Below are positions 31,927 through 40,534 of a stretch of DNA of 64,000 bases, in pieces (position 1 is the first letter of the stretch; each line of letters opens with the position of its first letter). The DNA is taken from NCBI RefSeq assembly GCF_003610785.1, contig NZ_RAQQ01000011.1, positions 1 through 64,000 of the forward strand, given 5' to 3'. Both the position numbers and the translations under genes were made by a program. The notes below the pieces were generated by a model. That model ran no database searches. It was given only the letters and a program-made list of their open reading frames with translations, and was not told the origin of the DNA. This stretch comes from Micromonospora globbae. Its GTDB lineage: Bacteria; Actinomycetota; Actinomycetes; Mycobacteriales; Micromonosporaceae.

Positions 31927-33979
31927 GCAGAGGGAGCGGTCGGCGACGGCGTCTTCGTTCGGTCGTCGCGCCGTACGCCCGCCACGCACGGGCGGCGACG
32001 CCTCCGTGCCCGTCTGTCCGCAGCGGTCGATGGTCGTCATGGCTCACCAGGACGACGACCTCTATTTCCTCAACCCTCTGCTGGTCAGCCAGTTGCGAAG
32101 CAACGAGGCCCACCTGACCGTCTGCCTGACCGCCGGCGAGGCCGACGGCCGCAACGCGCCGGGCGGCACCCGGGAGCACGCCGCGACACCGGTCGACTTC
32201 GAGGGCTTCGCGGCCGCCCGGTACAACGGGTTGCGCTGCGCGTACGCCGACATGGTGCTGGGCGACCGGGACGCACAGTGGCACCGTGAGGTGGTGGTCC
32301 TGGACGGCGGCGCCGAGGCCGACGTGTCGGTCCTGGTCGACGCTCCGCACATCCGGCTGGTGTCGCTCAACCTGTGGTGCTCGCCCCCGCCGGACGCCGC
32401 TGCGGGGACCGGGTCGCTTCCGGAACTCTGGTCCGGGCAGGCAGCGTCCACGCCGACGATGATCCCGCTCGGGTCACCGGTGACCGGGACGCACGCCTAC
32501 TCACGGGAAGGCCTCATCGAATCGCTCGTGATGCTTCTGCGGTCCTTCGAACCCACCCTCCTGTGGACGATGGATCCGGATCCCGACTGGCAGGTGCACG
32601 ACGAGGCGAACCCCCGCCACGCGGATTCCGGGAACTACTCTGACCACATCTTCCACACCGTTACCGCGCTGTTCACCTACGGGGCGGCCAGCCGGTGGTT
32701 CGCTGAGGGGGGTGGCGGGCAGACCTCCGTCGAGGCGTTTCGCGGATACTACGTGCGGCGGTGGCCGTCGAACCTCAGCCCTGAGGGGCGTACCAGCAAG
32801 CAGCGGTACAAGGACGTGTACGGCTGGGCGGACCGCCGCCCGACCGGCGATCCCGCTGGCCTCGGCGACCGGAAGGTGAGCGGTGACCCGATCGCCGCCG
32901 GTAACGCCTCCGGCACCACCCTGCGCTATCCCGGCTCGCGCTCGTGGGCTCGTCCCGCGTCGGACGGAACGCTCTCCGCGTTCGCCGTGCGTGGCGGGCG
33001 GGTCGTGCAATGGCGCGAGGCCCGCCACGGCGGGTTCCTGGAGAGCCGGCCGGTGCCGGGGGGCGGACTGCTGCTTCCCCACGTGGACGTGGTGCCGCAC
33101 GGAGACGCGGGCTGGCGTCTCTTCGCCGTCCATCAGGGACTGGCCGCCGACCCCGACCGGCACGTGCGGGATCTGTGGACGACCGTGGTGCCGGCCTCGG
33201 GCGACGTCCGGAACTCGCGGTGGGAGTCGCTGGGCAACCCCGCCCCGACGAGCGCGCCGGCGAAGCGGCGGCACGTCGGAATGCCGCAGGTGGTTCCGCT
33301 TGGCGACGGCCGCCTGCTGGTGCTCGTCCGCAACGCCGGCAAGGGGGCGAGCGCTCGCCTCTACCAGGACTCGACCTGGACACCCTGGCGAGACCTTGGC
33401 GGCGAGGGCGTCCAGGACGGGCTGACCGCGCTCGCGCTGGACGATGGATCAGTCGAGGTGCTCGCGGCGGCAGGGACCGGTGTCGCCCGCTGGCTCATCC
33501 GCCCGTCGGGCGGCGATGCCGCGTTTTCGGTGATTCCGACCGAGGCGCCGGCGGGTCCGCCCACCGTCGTGGCACTGCCCGGCGGCGACCGGATGATGTT
33601 CTACCGGCGCCGGGACAGCGCCTCGGTCGTGTCGCTCCGCGCATTCGGGGCCACGGGGTGGGATCTGTGCAGTCCCGTGGATCTCGGCGGGCACGGCGGG
33701 CCGGGGCCGATCGCCGCCCAGTTCGTACCGGGCGCCGACGCCGTGTTGGTGGCCGTCCGGGACGACGACTCAGCGACGAGTGTGACCTGGGTGGACCTCG
33801 ACGGCCGCGGCCGCGGCGCGTGGATGCGCCACCCGACCCCGATCGCCGGTAGCCACGCCGTGTCGATCGACTCGGCCGGCCGGCCGATCGTGCTCGCGGT
33901 CTCCGCCGGCGGTGGGCTGCTTATTCTCCTGGTGGACCAGGCGGCCTCGTCCGTCACGTTGATGAAGGAAGCACAGTGA
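31919..33979 (+). CDS. PIG-L family deacetylase with C-terminal propeller-like domain
   Basis: This 686-residue protein begins with a zinc-dependent LmbE/PIG-L de-N-acetylase domain. VVMAHQDDDLYFLNP gives zinc His43 and the acidic pair (canonical AHPDDE is here AHQDDD), and SDHIFHT provides H243 and H246. From about residue 290 it is a beta-rich region with repeated W, GG and D-rich turns, like PLL/sialidase-type propellers that bind glycans. No signal peptide is visible, so the substrate is probably a cytoplasmic GlcNAc-containing intermediate. The GTG at 31919 overlaps the Stealth stop by 8 bp behind GGGAGAGG; the ATG at 32030 is an alternative start. The stop overlaps the next gene as GTGA. 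Confidence 0.85.
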   Translation: MREQRERSATASSFGRRAVRPPRTGGDASVPVCPQRSMVVMAHQDDDLYFLNPLLVSQLRSNEAHLTVCLTAGEADGRNAPGGTREHAATPVDFEGFAAARYNGLRCAYADMVLGDRDAQWHREVVVLDGGAEADVSVLVDAPHIRLVSLNLWCSPPPDAAAGTGSLPELWSGQAASTPTMIPLGSPVTGTHAYSREGLIESLVMLLRSFEPTLLWTMDPDPDWQVHDEANPRHADSGNYSDHIFHTVTALFTYGAASRWFAEGGGGQTSVEAFRGYYVRRWPSNLSPEGRTSKQRYKDVYGWADRRPTGDPAGLGDRKVSGDPIAAGNASGTTLRYPGSRSWARPASDGTLSAFAVRGGRVVQWREARHGGFLESRPVPGGGLLLPHVDVVPHGDAGWRLFAVHQGLAADPDRHVRDLWTTVVPASGDVRNSRWESLGNPAPTSAPAKRRHVGMPQVVPLGDGRLLVLVRNAGKGASARLYQDSTWTPWRDLGGEGVQDGLTALALDDGSVEVLAAAGTGVARWLIRPSGGDAAFSVIPTEAPAGPPTVVALPGGDRMMFYRRRDSASVVSLRAFGATGWDLCSPVDLGGHGGPGPIAAQFVPGADAVLVAVRDDDSATSVTWVDLDGRGRGAWMRHPTPIAGSHAVSIDSAGRPIVLAVSAGGGLLILLVDQAASSVTLMKEAQ

Positions 33980-35586
33980 CCCTCACGCCCCCCACGCATG
34001 AGCCATCGGCGGCCCCGTCCGTCCGACCGGTTGGTTCCGACATCCGGGAGGTGCTGGTGGACGGGGGGCGCCGGAGTGCGCACGTGCATCCCGGCCTCAC
34101 CCCACTACTCGCACGCCAGCTCAACGTCACGGCGGTGACCGCGGCACTGGAGGCGCACGGGGTCGACTACTTCCTCGTCCGGGGCATGGACGACCGGACG
34201 CCGGTGGTCGGCGTCAGCGAGGACGACCGGACCGCCGCTCTCGGTGCGTTGGAGAAGCTCGGCGCCGCGGGCCCATGCTACGTGAGTCAGGTGCTGCCCA
34301 AGCCGCCGATCGTCAACTCGTTGCGGGATGCGGCTGACCCGAGTGCCTGGGCCGATCTGCAAGCAGCCCGTGCTGTCAAGGTCACCTGGTTCCGATCGGA
34401 CCCGACGGGGAAGTTGATCCTGGGCGTCGCGTACGGGTGCGAGATCGAGTTCTGGAGGCCGGACCGGAACGCCGGCGTCCTGCGTGCGCCCCGCCGCAAC
34501 AGGATGATGTTCGCGGTCTCGACGGCCGGGCTGCCGGTCGAGGCCGGCGAGCACCGTTTCACGCGGCTGGCCTCCACGGTCAAGCCGGGCCCGCGCTTCC
34601 GCACCCGCCCGGAGTTCGACCTCTCCCTCCCGGACGACATCGATTTTCCCATCGACGTCGTCTACACCTGGGTCGACGGCGCGGATCCGGAATGGCAGCG
34701 CCGCCGTGCGGAGCAGAAGGGCGAGGCGTTCCACGCCGAGGCCGCGAGCGACTCGCGCTACATCAATCGAGACGAGTTGAAGTACTCCCTCCGGTCGCTT
34801 CACCTCAACGCCCCGTGGGTCCGCAACATCTACATCGTGACCGACCGGCAGCGTCCGGCCTGGCTCGATCTGAGTGCCGGCAACATCTTCCTCGTCAACC
34901 ACGAGGACATCTTCAAGGACCCGACCGCGCTGCCCACCTTCAATTCCTGTGCCATTGAAAGTCAACTGCACAACATCGAGGGTCTCGCCGAGCACTTCCT
35001 CTATCTGAACGACGACATGTTCTTCGGACGGCCGCTGGCACCGCAGACCTTCTTCCTCGCCAACGGCAACACCAAGTTCTTCCTGTCCCAGAACCGAATC
35101 CCGATCGGCCCGATAACGAGCCTCGACAGCCCCGTCGACGCGATGATCAAGAACAACCGACGGCTCATCGAGGAACGGTTCGGCCGTACGCTGACCCAGG
35201 GCAGCCAGCATGTGCCGTACCCGCTGCGGCGGAGCATCCTCGCGGAGATCGAGCGGGAGTTCCCGGCGGAGTACGCGGCGACGATGCGGAGCAGGTTCCG
35301 CAGCCCCACAGATCTCACCATCACGTACTCGTTGCACCACTACTACGCCTTCCTCACCGGTCGAGCGCTGCCGGGCCGCGTGAACTACGGCTACGTGCAG
35401 CTCGCGGTACCGGACCTGGCGGCGCGGCTCAAGCGTGCCGAGGCCCGCCGGGACTGGGACACCTTCTGCATCAACGACGCGTTCTCGACGTACGCGGAAC
35501 TCCAGCAGCAGATGGCCATCCTGGAGCCGTTCCTGGAGGCCTACTTCCCGGTGCCCAGCCCGTACGAGTCGGCGGGCCAGTCGTGA
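33976..35586 (+). CDS. Stealth family sugar-phosphate transferase (second copy)
   Basis: This 536-residue Stealth protein is the shortest of the three and lacks the N-terminal basic helix. The shared N-terminal domain (NVTAVTAALEAHGVDYFLVR, then VAYGCEIEFWRPDR) is followed by CR1 (IDVVYTWVDGADPEW, Asp234). CR2 reads RYINRDELKYSLRSLHLNAP, then FNSCAIESQLHNIEG and LYLNDDMFFG; CR3 is QHVPYPLRRSILAEIEREFP and CR4 is FCINDAFST. It starts with GTG inside the stop of the deacetylase gene and ends in a GTGA overlap with the glycosyltransferase. Codon choice is visibly less GC-extreme than in the flanking housekeeping genes (many AAT, GAT, ATT). Confidence 0.9.
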   Translation: MTLTPPTHEPSAAPSVRPVGSDIREVLVDGGRRSAHVHPGLTPLLARQLNVTAVTAALEAHGVDYFLVRGMDDRTPVVGVSEDDRTAALGALEKLGAAGPCYVSQVLPKPPIVNSLRDAADPSAWADLQAARAVKVTWFRSDPTGKLILGVAYGCEIEFWRPDRNAGVLRAPRRNRMMFAVSTAGLPVEAGEHRFTRLASTVKPGPRFRTRPEFDLSLPDDIDFPIDVVYTWVDGADPEWQRRRAEQKGEAFHAEAASDSRYINRDELKYSLRSLHLNAPWVRNIYIVTDRQRPAWLDLSAGNIFLVNHEDIFKDPTALPTFNSCAIESQLHNIEGLAEHFLYLNDDMFFGRPLAPQTFFLANGNTKFFLSQNRIPIGPITSLDSPVDAMIKNNRRLIEERFGRTLTQGSQHVPYPLRRSILAEIEREFPAEYAATMRSRFRSPTDLTITYSLHHYYAFLTGRALPGRVNYGYVQLAVPDLAARLKRAEARRDWDTFCINDAFSTYAELQQQMAILEPFLEAYFPVPSPYESAGQS

Positions 35587-37820
35587 AGTTCGCCTTCGTC
35601 ATCCACAACATGTACGGCGTGGGCGGCACCAACCGGGCGGTGCTGAACCTGGCCACCGCGCTGGTCGAGGGCGGCCACGAGGTCGAACTGGTGTCGGTGT
35701 TCCGGCGGCTGGACCGGACGATGTTCGACATCGACGAGCGCGTCAGCGTGGTTCCGCTGGTCGACACCAGGCCGCGGCGACCCGACCGGTCCGACCCCCG
35801 GCACCGGGAGCCGTCGAGCCTGATTCCGCCGAGCGAGGAGTTCCACCTGCACTACAGCCGGCTAACGGACGAGCGGCTGATCACCTACCTGCGCCGCACC
35901 GACGCGGATGTCGTCGTGGGAACCCGTCCCGGGCTCAACATCGCCGTCGCCCGGTACGCCCCCGACCACACCGTCCGCGTGGCCCAGGAGCACATGACGC
36001 AGGACCTCATCGACGACGAGTTGAAGGCCGACATTCGTCGGTACTACCCGCGCATCGACCTCGCGTACACGGTGACGAGAGCGGACGCTGAGGCTTTCCG
36101 CGTGGGAAATCCGGTGCCCGGCACCCGGATCAGGATCCTGCCGAACGCCTCCCCACCGCCCGCGGTACCGCCCACTGACGGGCGGGGTCGCATCGTGGTG
36201 GCTGCCGGCCGGCTCGACCCGATCAAGCGGTACGACCGCTTGATCACCGCCTTCGCCCTGGCGAGCGCCGACTGCCCCGGATGGACGTTGCGGATCTACG
36301 GCGACGGCGCGCAGCGCCCGGCGCTCGCCGCGTTGATCCGCGAGCTGGGTCTCTATGACCGGGTCCACCTCATGGGGCGCCGGGACGACATGTCGACCGA
36401 GTGGGTGAAGGGGTCGATAGCTGCGGTCTCGTCCGAGCGCGAGTCCTTCGGCATGACGATCGTCGAGGCCATGCGTCTCGGCCTTCCGGTTGTCAGCACC
36501 GATTGTCCGGTCGGCCCGCGTGAGATCATCGACGACGGCGAGGACGGGATCCTGGTTCCCACCGACGATTTCGACGCCTACGCCATCGCGCTGCGAACGT
36601 TGATGCGCGACGACGCGCTGCGGGCCCGGATGGGCAAGATCGCACTCGCGAACTCCGTCCGTTTCGATCCGGCCAACCTGGCGGCCCAGTTCCTGGCGGA
36701 TTGCGCGGAAGTGCTCGCAGCGCGCCGGAACGAAGTGCCCCGACCCCGTCGGTCCGCACGGCGTCCGCAACGCAGCGGCCTGGCCCGGTCGGTCCTCGCC
36801 CGAGGTGGGGAGCTGCTCCGCGAGCCGGACCTGGTCCGGGCCCTCGCCGATCCGTTGCTGAGGGGGATCGCGGCGAACGACGTCGCCCGGCGGGCGAGCA
36901 TCGGGGCCCTCGTGCGGCTGAGCCGGGTGCGGCGTGTCCGCGGCACCAGCACCCGCTTGCAGCAGGCCATCCGGCGCCGCGCCTCGGCTTCCAACGACGG
37001 TCCGCCCGTGGATTGTCTCGTCCTGCCCGACCTGGGACTGCAATGGTCCGTGGACGCGACGCTCGTCGCGGACGATGCCGCGATCGTGCTCCAGAATCGC
37101 GACGACCGTGAGGTCGTCGAGGTGGTTCTGTCTCCGTCAGCCGACGGGCTCCGGCAGGTGAGCACGCTCGACGCGGCCGCATTGTCCGAGGGCCGGTGGA
37201 ATGTCTATCTCCGGAGCGGGAAGGGTGGCCGGCGCCGCGCTCGCCCGCGCCAACTCGACAGTCGGGTCCTGGCAGGCGGGCCGGAGGGTGAACTCACCGG
37301 AGAACCGTTCGGGGTGCGGGCACACGTTCCCTACCGCACCACTGACGGCTTCCTCGCGGTACGAAGCTGGGTACGGGGCGTCCATGCCGAGGTCCGCCAG
37401 ATCCTCCTCGACGGTGAGGCCGTCATGGTCTCGTTCACCTGGTACGGACCGCGCACGCCACGCACCGCGGTGCTCCGTCGCCGCGGTGACCGGCCCGACT
37501 CGCTCACCGTGCCCATCGTGACTGCGACCGACGGGACCCCGACCCTCGTGGTGCCCCTTGCCACGCTGGCCGACCTGCGGCTCGGCCGGTACGAGGACTG
37601 GGATATCTTCCTCCAGCCGGACGGCTCGGACGAGGTGCGGCTCGGACGGTTCCTCGACGATGTCGTCGACAAGAAGCAGGTCTACACCTACCCGGAGATC
37701 TATCTGCCCGACGAGGTGGAGCTGGACCTGGTCGAGGAGGACCCGGCCTCGACGGTGCGGGTGCGTCCCTTCTACACCTTGGAGAGCGAGCTGTCGCTCG
37801 TGGTCGTCGACCGGCCGTAG
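35583..37820 (+). CDS. GT4 glycosyltransferase with large C-terminal beta-rich extension
   Basis: This 745-residue protein starts with a GT-B retaining glycosyltransferase of family 4 (residues 1-375). It has the N-terminal MYGVGGTNRAVLNL loop, the GRLDPIKRYDRLITAF donor strand and the EX7E motif ERESFGMTIVEAM (Glu287/Glu295). The remaining 370 residues are a linker (basic helix) and two beta-sandwich-like modules. Lines such as LQWSVDATLVADDAAIVLQN, GRWNVYLRSG and TAVLRRRGDRPDSLTVPIV recall the accessory domains on actinobacterial teichoic-acid polymerases as I remember them. It probably adds hexose units to the Stealth-made polymer. It is coupled to the preceding gene by GTGA. Confidence 0.88.
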   Translation: MKFAFVIHNMYGVGGTNRAVLNLATALVEGGHEVELVSVFRRLDRTMFDIDERVSVVPLVDTRPRRPDRSDPRHREPSSLIPPSEEFHLHYSRLTDERLITYLRRTDADVVVGTRPGLNIAVARYAPDHTVRVAQEHMTQDLIDDELKADIRRYYPRIDLAYTVTRADAEAFRVGNPVPGTRIRILPNASPPPAVPPTDGRGRIVVAAGRLDPIKRYDRLITAFALASADCPGWTLRIYGDGAQRPALAALIRELGLYDRVHLMGRRDDMSTEWVKGSIAAVSSERESFGMTIVEAMRLGLPVVSTDCPVGPREIIDDGEDGILVPTDDFDAYAIALRTLMRDDALRARMGKIALANSVRFDPANLAAQFLADCAEVLAARRNEVPRPRRSARRPQRSGLARSVLARGGELLREPDLVRALADPLLRGIAANDVARRASIGALVRLSRVRRVRGTSTRLQQAIRRRASASNDGPPVDCLVLPDLGLQWSVDATLVADDAAIVLQNRDDREVVEVVLSPSADGLRQVSTLDAAALSEGRWNVYLRSGKGGRRRARPRQLDSRVLAGGPEGELTGEPFGVRAHVPYRTTDGFLAVRSWVRGVHAEVRQILLDGEAVMVSFTWYGPRTPRTAVLRRRGDRPDSLTVPIVTATDGTPTLVVPLATLADLRLGRYEDWDIFLQPDGSDEVRLGRFLDDVVDKKQVYTYPEIYLPDEVELDLVEEDPASTVRVRPFYTLESELSLVVVDRP

Positions 37821-37841
37821 TGGGGACGCAAGGAGGACGAG

Positions 37842-39605
37842 GTGAGCGAACAGGGCCAGCCGGAGATCCCGCGAGCGGTGGCCGAGCCCTCGCGGTTGGT
37901 CGGCGTCTACCGGCGGGTGCTGAGCCCGCAGACGCGTCGTGCCATCGCCAAGAAGGTCAGCCCGCAGACGCGCCATCAGCTGAAGCAGTGGGTGGCCCGC
38001 GCGTCCGTCGAAAACCAGGTGGCGGGACGGCGGGGGGAGCGGCTGGCCCGCCGCCAGCCGGAGCTGCTGGCCGGCGGGGACCGGGTGGTGGTCACGGCGG
38101 ACCGCGGCCCCAAGGTGGCGCGGGTCCGGCCGGACGTCACGCCGGCAATGGCCCGCACGGGCAACGTGGCCGCGGTGACCGAGGCGTTGGACGAGGCGGG
38201 CGTGCCGTACTTCCGGGTGCGCGGGCGGTCCGAGCGCTCGTCCGTCGTGGCTGTCGACGCCGCGGACCGCGACCGGGTGTACGCGGCGCTCGCGGCGGCC
38301 TGCGCCCGGGTGCCCGGGTACGTCCTGCGCGGCGGTGAGGAGTCGTCGGGTCGTCCAGCGGCGCCGGGTTTCGAGGCGCAGGTGTGGCGGCGCCTCGGTG
38401 ACGTCCCGGTGCTGCGGCTGGTCTGGTACTGGACCGACCCCCGGCAGCGGTTGGTGCTGGGCCAGGCGTACGGGTGTGACGTCGAGTTCTGGACGCGGCA
38501 GGGTGACGCGCTCGTCGCCCCGCGACCCAACCCGGTGGCCGAGCAGGTGGTGGCGACCTCCCCGACGGTCCTGGCGTCCGAGTCGGTGTTCACCGGCCTG
38601 GTGCCGGCGTCGGCTCCCGCCACCGTCCGCACCCGGGCCGAGTTCGCGGGGCGGCTCCCCGAGGACGTGACGTTCCCGATCGACATCGTCTACACCTGGG
38701 TGGACGGCACGGACCCGGACTGGCTGCGCCGCCGCGCCGAGGTGACGGGGATGCCCTACCACGCCGAGGCGGCGAGCGCCGCGCGGTTCCTCAGCCGCGA
38801 CGAGCTGCGGTACTCGCTGCGGTCGGTGCACCTGTTCGCACCCTGGGTGCGGCACATCTACCTGGTCACCGACGACCAGGTGCCGCCGTGGCTGGACCAG
38901 TCGGCCCCCGGTCTGCGGGTGGTCAGTCACCGCGAGATCTTCGCCGATCCCTCGGTCCTGCCCACCTACAACTCCCACGCCATCGAGAGCCAGTTGCACC
39001 ACATCGACGGCCTCTCCGAGCACTTCCTGTACTTCAACGACGACGTCTTCCTCGGCACGGACGTGCTGCCCCGGGACTTCTTCCTGGGCAACGGGCTGTC
39101 CCGGTTCTTCCCGTCGCCGGCGCTTGTGCCGCCGGGCGCCCCGACCGCCGAGGACATCCCGTCGTCCGCGGCCGGGAAGAACAACCGGACGCTCATCGGC
39201 GAGCGGTTCGGCTCGGTGCTCAGCCGCAAGATGAAGCACATGCCGCACGCGCTGCGACGCAGCGTGCTGTGGGAGATCGAGCGGGAGTTCCCGGAGGAGC
39301 ACCGGCGGACCATGGCGAGCCGGTTCCGCAACATGACCGACATCTCGGTCGCCTCGTCCCTGCACCACTACTACGCCTTCCACACCGGCCGCGCGGTGCC
39401 CGGGGACCTCACGTACACGATCGCCGAGCTGTCCAATCCGGACACCCCCGCGCGGCTCGCGCACCTGCTGGCCCGCCGCGACCGGCACGTCTTCTGCCTG
39501 AACGACGCGTTCTCCACCGAGGAGGACCTGGAACGGCAGCTGAAGATCCTCACGCCCTTCCTGGACACCTACTTCCCGGTGCCCAGCCCCTGGGAGAGGG
39601 CCTGA
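37842..39605 (+). CDS. Stealth family sugar-phosphate transferase (third copy)
   Basis: This 587-residue Stealth protein has a basic N-terminal segment with two copies of a SPQTRR-like motif (LSPQTRRAIAKKVSPQTRHQ). The shared N-terminal domain (NVAAVTEALDEAGVPYFRVR, then AYGCDVEFWTRQG) follows. CR1 is IDIVYTWVDGTDPDW with Asp288. CR2 comprises FLSRDELRYSLRSVHLFAPW, YNSHAIESQLHHIDG and LYFNDDVFLG; CR3 is MKHMPHALRRSVLWEIEREF and CR4 is FCLNDAFST. It starts at the GTG at 37842 with an AGGAGGACGAGG site, 21 bp after the glycosyltransferase gene. It is the last gene of the cluster. Why three Stealth enzymes are needed is not known; alternating linkages or sugars is one possibility. Confidence 0.9.
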   Translation: MSEQGQPEIPRAVAEPSRLVGVYRRVLSPQTRRAIAKKVSPQTRHQLKQWVARASVENQVAGRRGERLARRQPELLAGGDRVVVTADRGPKVARVRPDVTPAMARTGNVAAVTEALDEAGVPYFRVRGRSERSSVVAVDAADRDRVYAALAAACARVPGYVLRGGEESSGRPAAPGFEAQVWRRLGDVPVLRLVWYWTDPRQRLVLGQAYGCDVEFWTRQGDALVAPRPNPVAEQVVATSPTVLASESVFTGLVPASAPATVRTRAEFAGRLPEDVTFPIDIVYTWVDGTDPDWLRRRAEVTGMPYHAEAASAARFLSRDELRYSLRSVHLFAPWVRHIYLVTDDQVPPWLDQSAPGLRVVSHREIFADPSVLPTYNSHAIESQLHHIDGLSEHFLYFNDDVFLGTDVLPRDFFLGNGLSRFFPSPALVPPGAPTAEDIPSSAAGKNNRTLIGERFGSVLSRKMKHMPHALRRSVLWEIEREFPEEHRRTMASRFRNMTDISVASSLHHYYAFHTGRAVPGDLTYTIAELSNPDTPARLAHLLARRDRHVFCLNDAFSTEEDLERQLKILTPFLDTYFPVPSPWERA

Positions 39606-39685
39606 CGGGGCCGGGATTCCCCGTCGCCGCATGACGATGGCCGGCCGCGCCCTCCCCGGCTGCGACCGGCCACCGTGTCCGTGGG

Positions 39686-40321
39686 TCAGTAGTTGTAGCC
39701 GGAGTCCCCGGCGTCCGAGTCGCCCCCGCTGTCCGACGGCGGCGCCACGGGCTTCGGGGTGCCCTCCGGGAGGCAGGTCAGGTTCTTCTTGCCGTCCGGG
39801 GCGACCACGAACCAGGTGCCGCTGACGCCCTGGCCCTTCCACTGGCCGGGCTTCTTGTCCCCGATGTACCGGTACAGCGGCCAGCCGCCCAGCGTGAGCT
39901 GCCGGGTGCCGTCCTGCCGGGTGATGGTGCCGACCTTGTCGTCCGAGACGCCGCTGAGCTGCGGGTTGCCGTCGGTCAGCGCCGGCGGCCACACCTCCGC
40001 GCAGGTGTCGACGCAGTTCGACGAGGACGGGTCGGCGGTGTCCTTGTCGAAGCGGTAGAGGATCCAGCCGTCCTGGTCGGTCACCACCTTGCCCATGCGG
40101 GGCACCTTCTTGCCGTTGAGTTCCTCGGTCAGTTCCACGTCCGCCGGTGGCGCGTCGGCCACGGGCTCGGCGGACGGGCTCGGCTCGGCCGACGCGGTGG
40201 GCTCGGCCGCGGCGACGGCGACCGGCTCGGCCGCGGCGGGATCGGCTGGGCGGTAGCCCGCCGGAGCGCAGGCCGTCAGGGCGACCATCGCGCTCGCGAC
40301 GACCACGGCGGTCCGCTTCAT
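39686..40321 (-). CDS. Secreted-repeat lipoprotein (COG4315 type)
   Basis: This 211-residue lipoprotein has lipobox LTAC, Cys18, and a long Ala/Glu/Pro linker to about residue 60. It then has two copies of the secreted lipoprotein repeat: KVVTDQDGWILYRFDKDTAD with CVDTCAEVWPP, and TRQLTLGGWPLYRYIGDKKP with the typical GQGVSGTWFVV end. The repeat family is common in actinobacterial secretomes and has no known function; I recall associations with sigma factor loci. It lies just downstream of an ECF sigma/anti-sigma pair, read in the same direction. Confidence 0.85.
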   Translation of the reverse strand: MKRTAVVVASAMVALTACAPAGYRPADPAAAEPVAVAAAEPTASAEPSPSAEPVADAPPADVELTEELNGKKVPRMGKVVTDQDGWILYRFDKDTADPSSSNCVDTCAEVWPPALTDGNPQLSGVSDDKVGTITRQDGTRQLTLGGWPLYRYIGDKKPGQWKGQGVSGTWFVVAPDGKKNLTCLPEGTPKPVAPPSDSGGDSDAGDSGYNY

Positions 40322-40485
40322 CTGTGCCACGTGCCCTCCTCGTTTCTCGCAGTTCACCGATGAGTACGGAGGCGGGGCTGTCAAGGTTGAGGTAGTAACC
40401 GTGGTCAATTTCATAGGAGAGCCGTGAACCGATCGGCCGATTCCTGCGTGTGCGCGTACAGCACGGTTGTCCGGTCAACGACAAA

Positions 40486-40517
40486 TCGACGCCGGCCATT
40501 GCGGGAGCCGGCGTCGA
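40486..40517 (-). terminator. Hairpin downstream of the anti-sigma gene
   Basis: TCGACGCCGGC at 40486-40496 pairs perfectly with GCCGGCGTCGA at 40507-40517, leaving a 10-nt loop. It lies 18 bp after the anti-sigma stop on the minus strand and is followed by TTTG, so it is a plausible terminator for the sigma/anti-sigma operon. Confidence 0.65.
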
Positions 40518-40534
40518 CGGGTGTCGTACGGGTG

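Noticed and set aside
37137..40499. A minus-strand open frame of about 1120 codons through the third Stealth gene
   Set aside because: Its composition is low-complexity. Only the small lipoprotein part in another start context is real, and the rest is the complement of confirmed genes.
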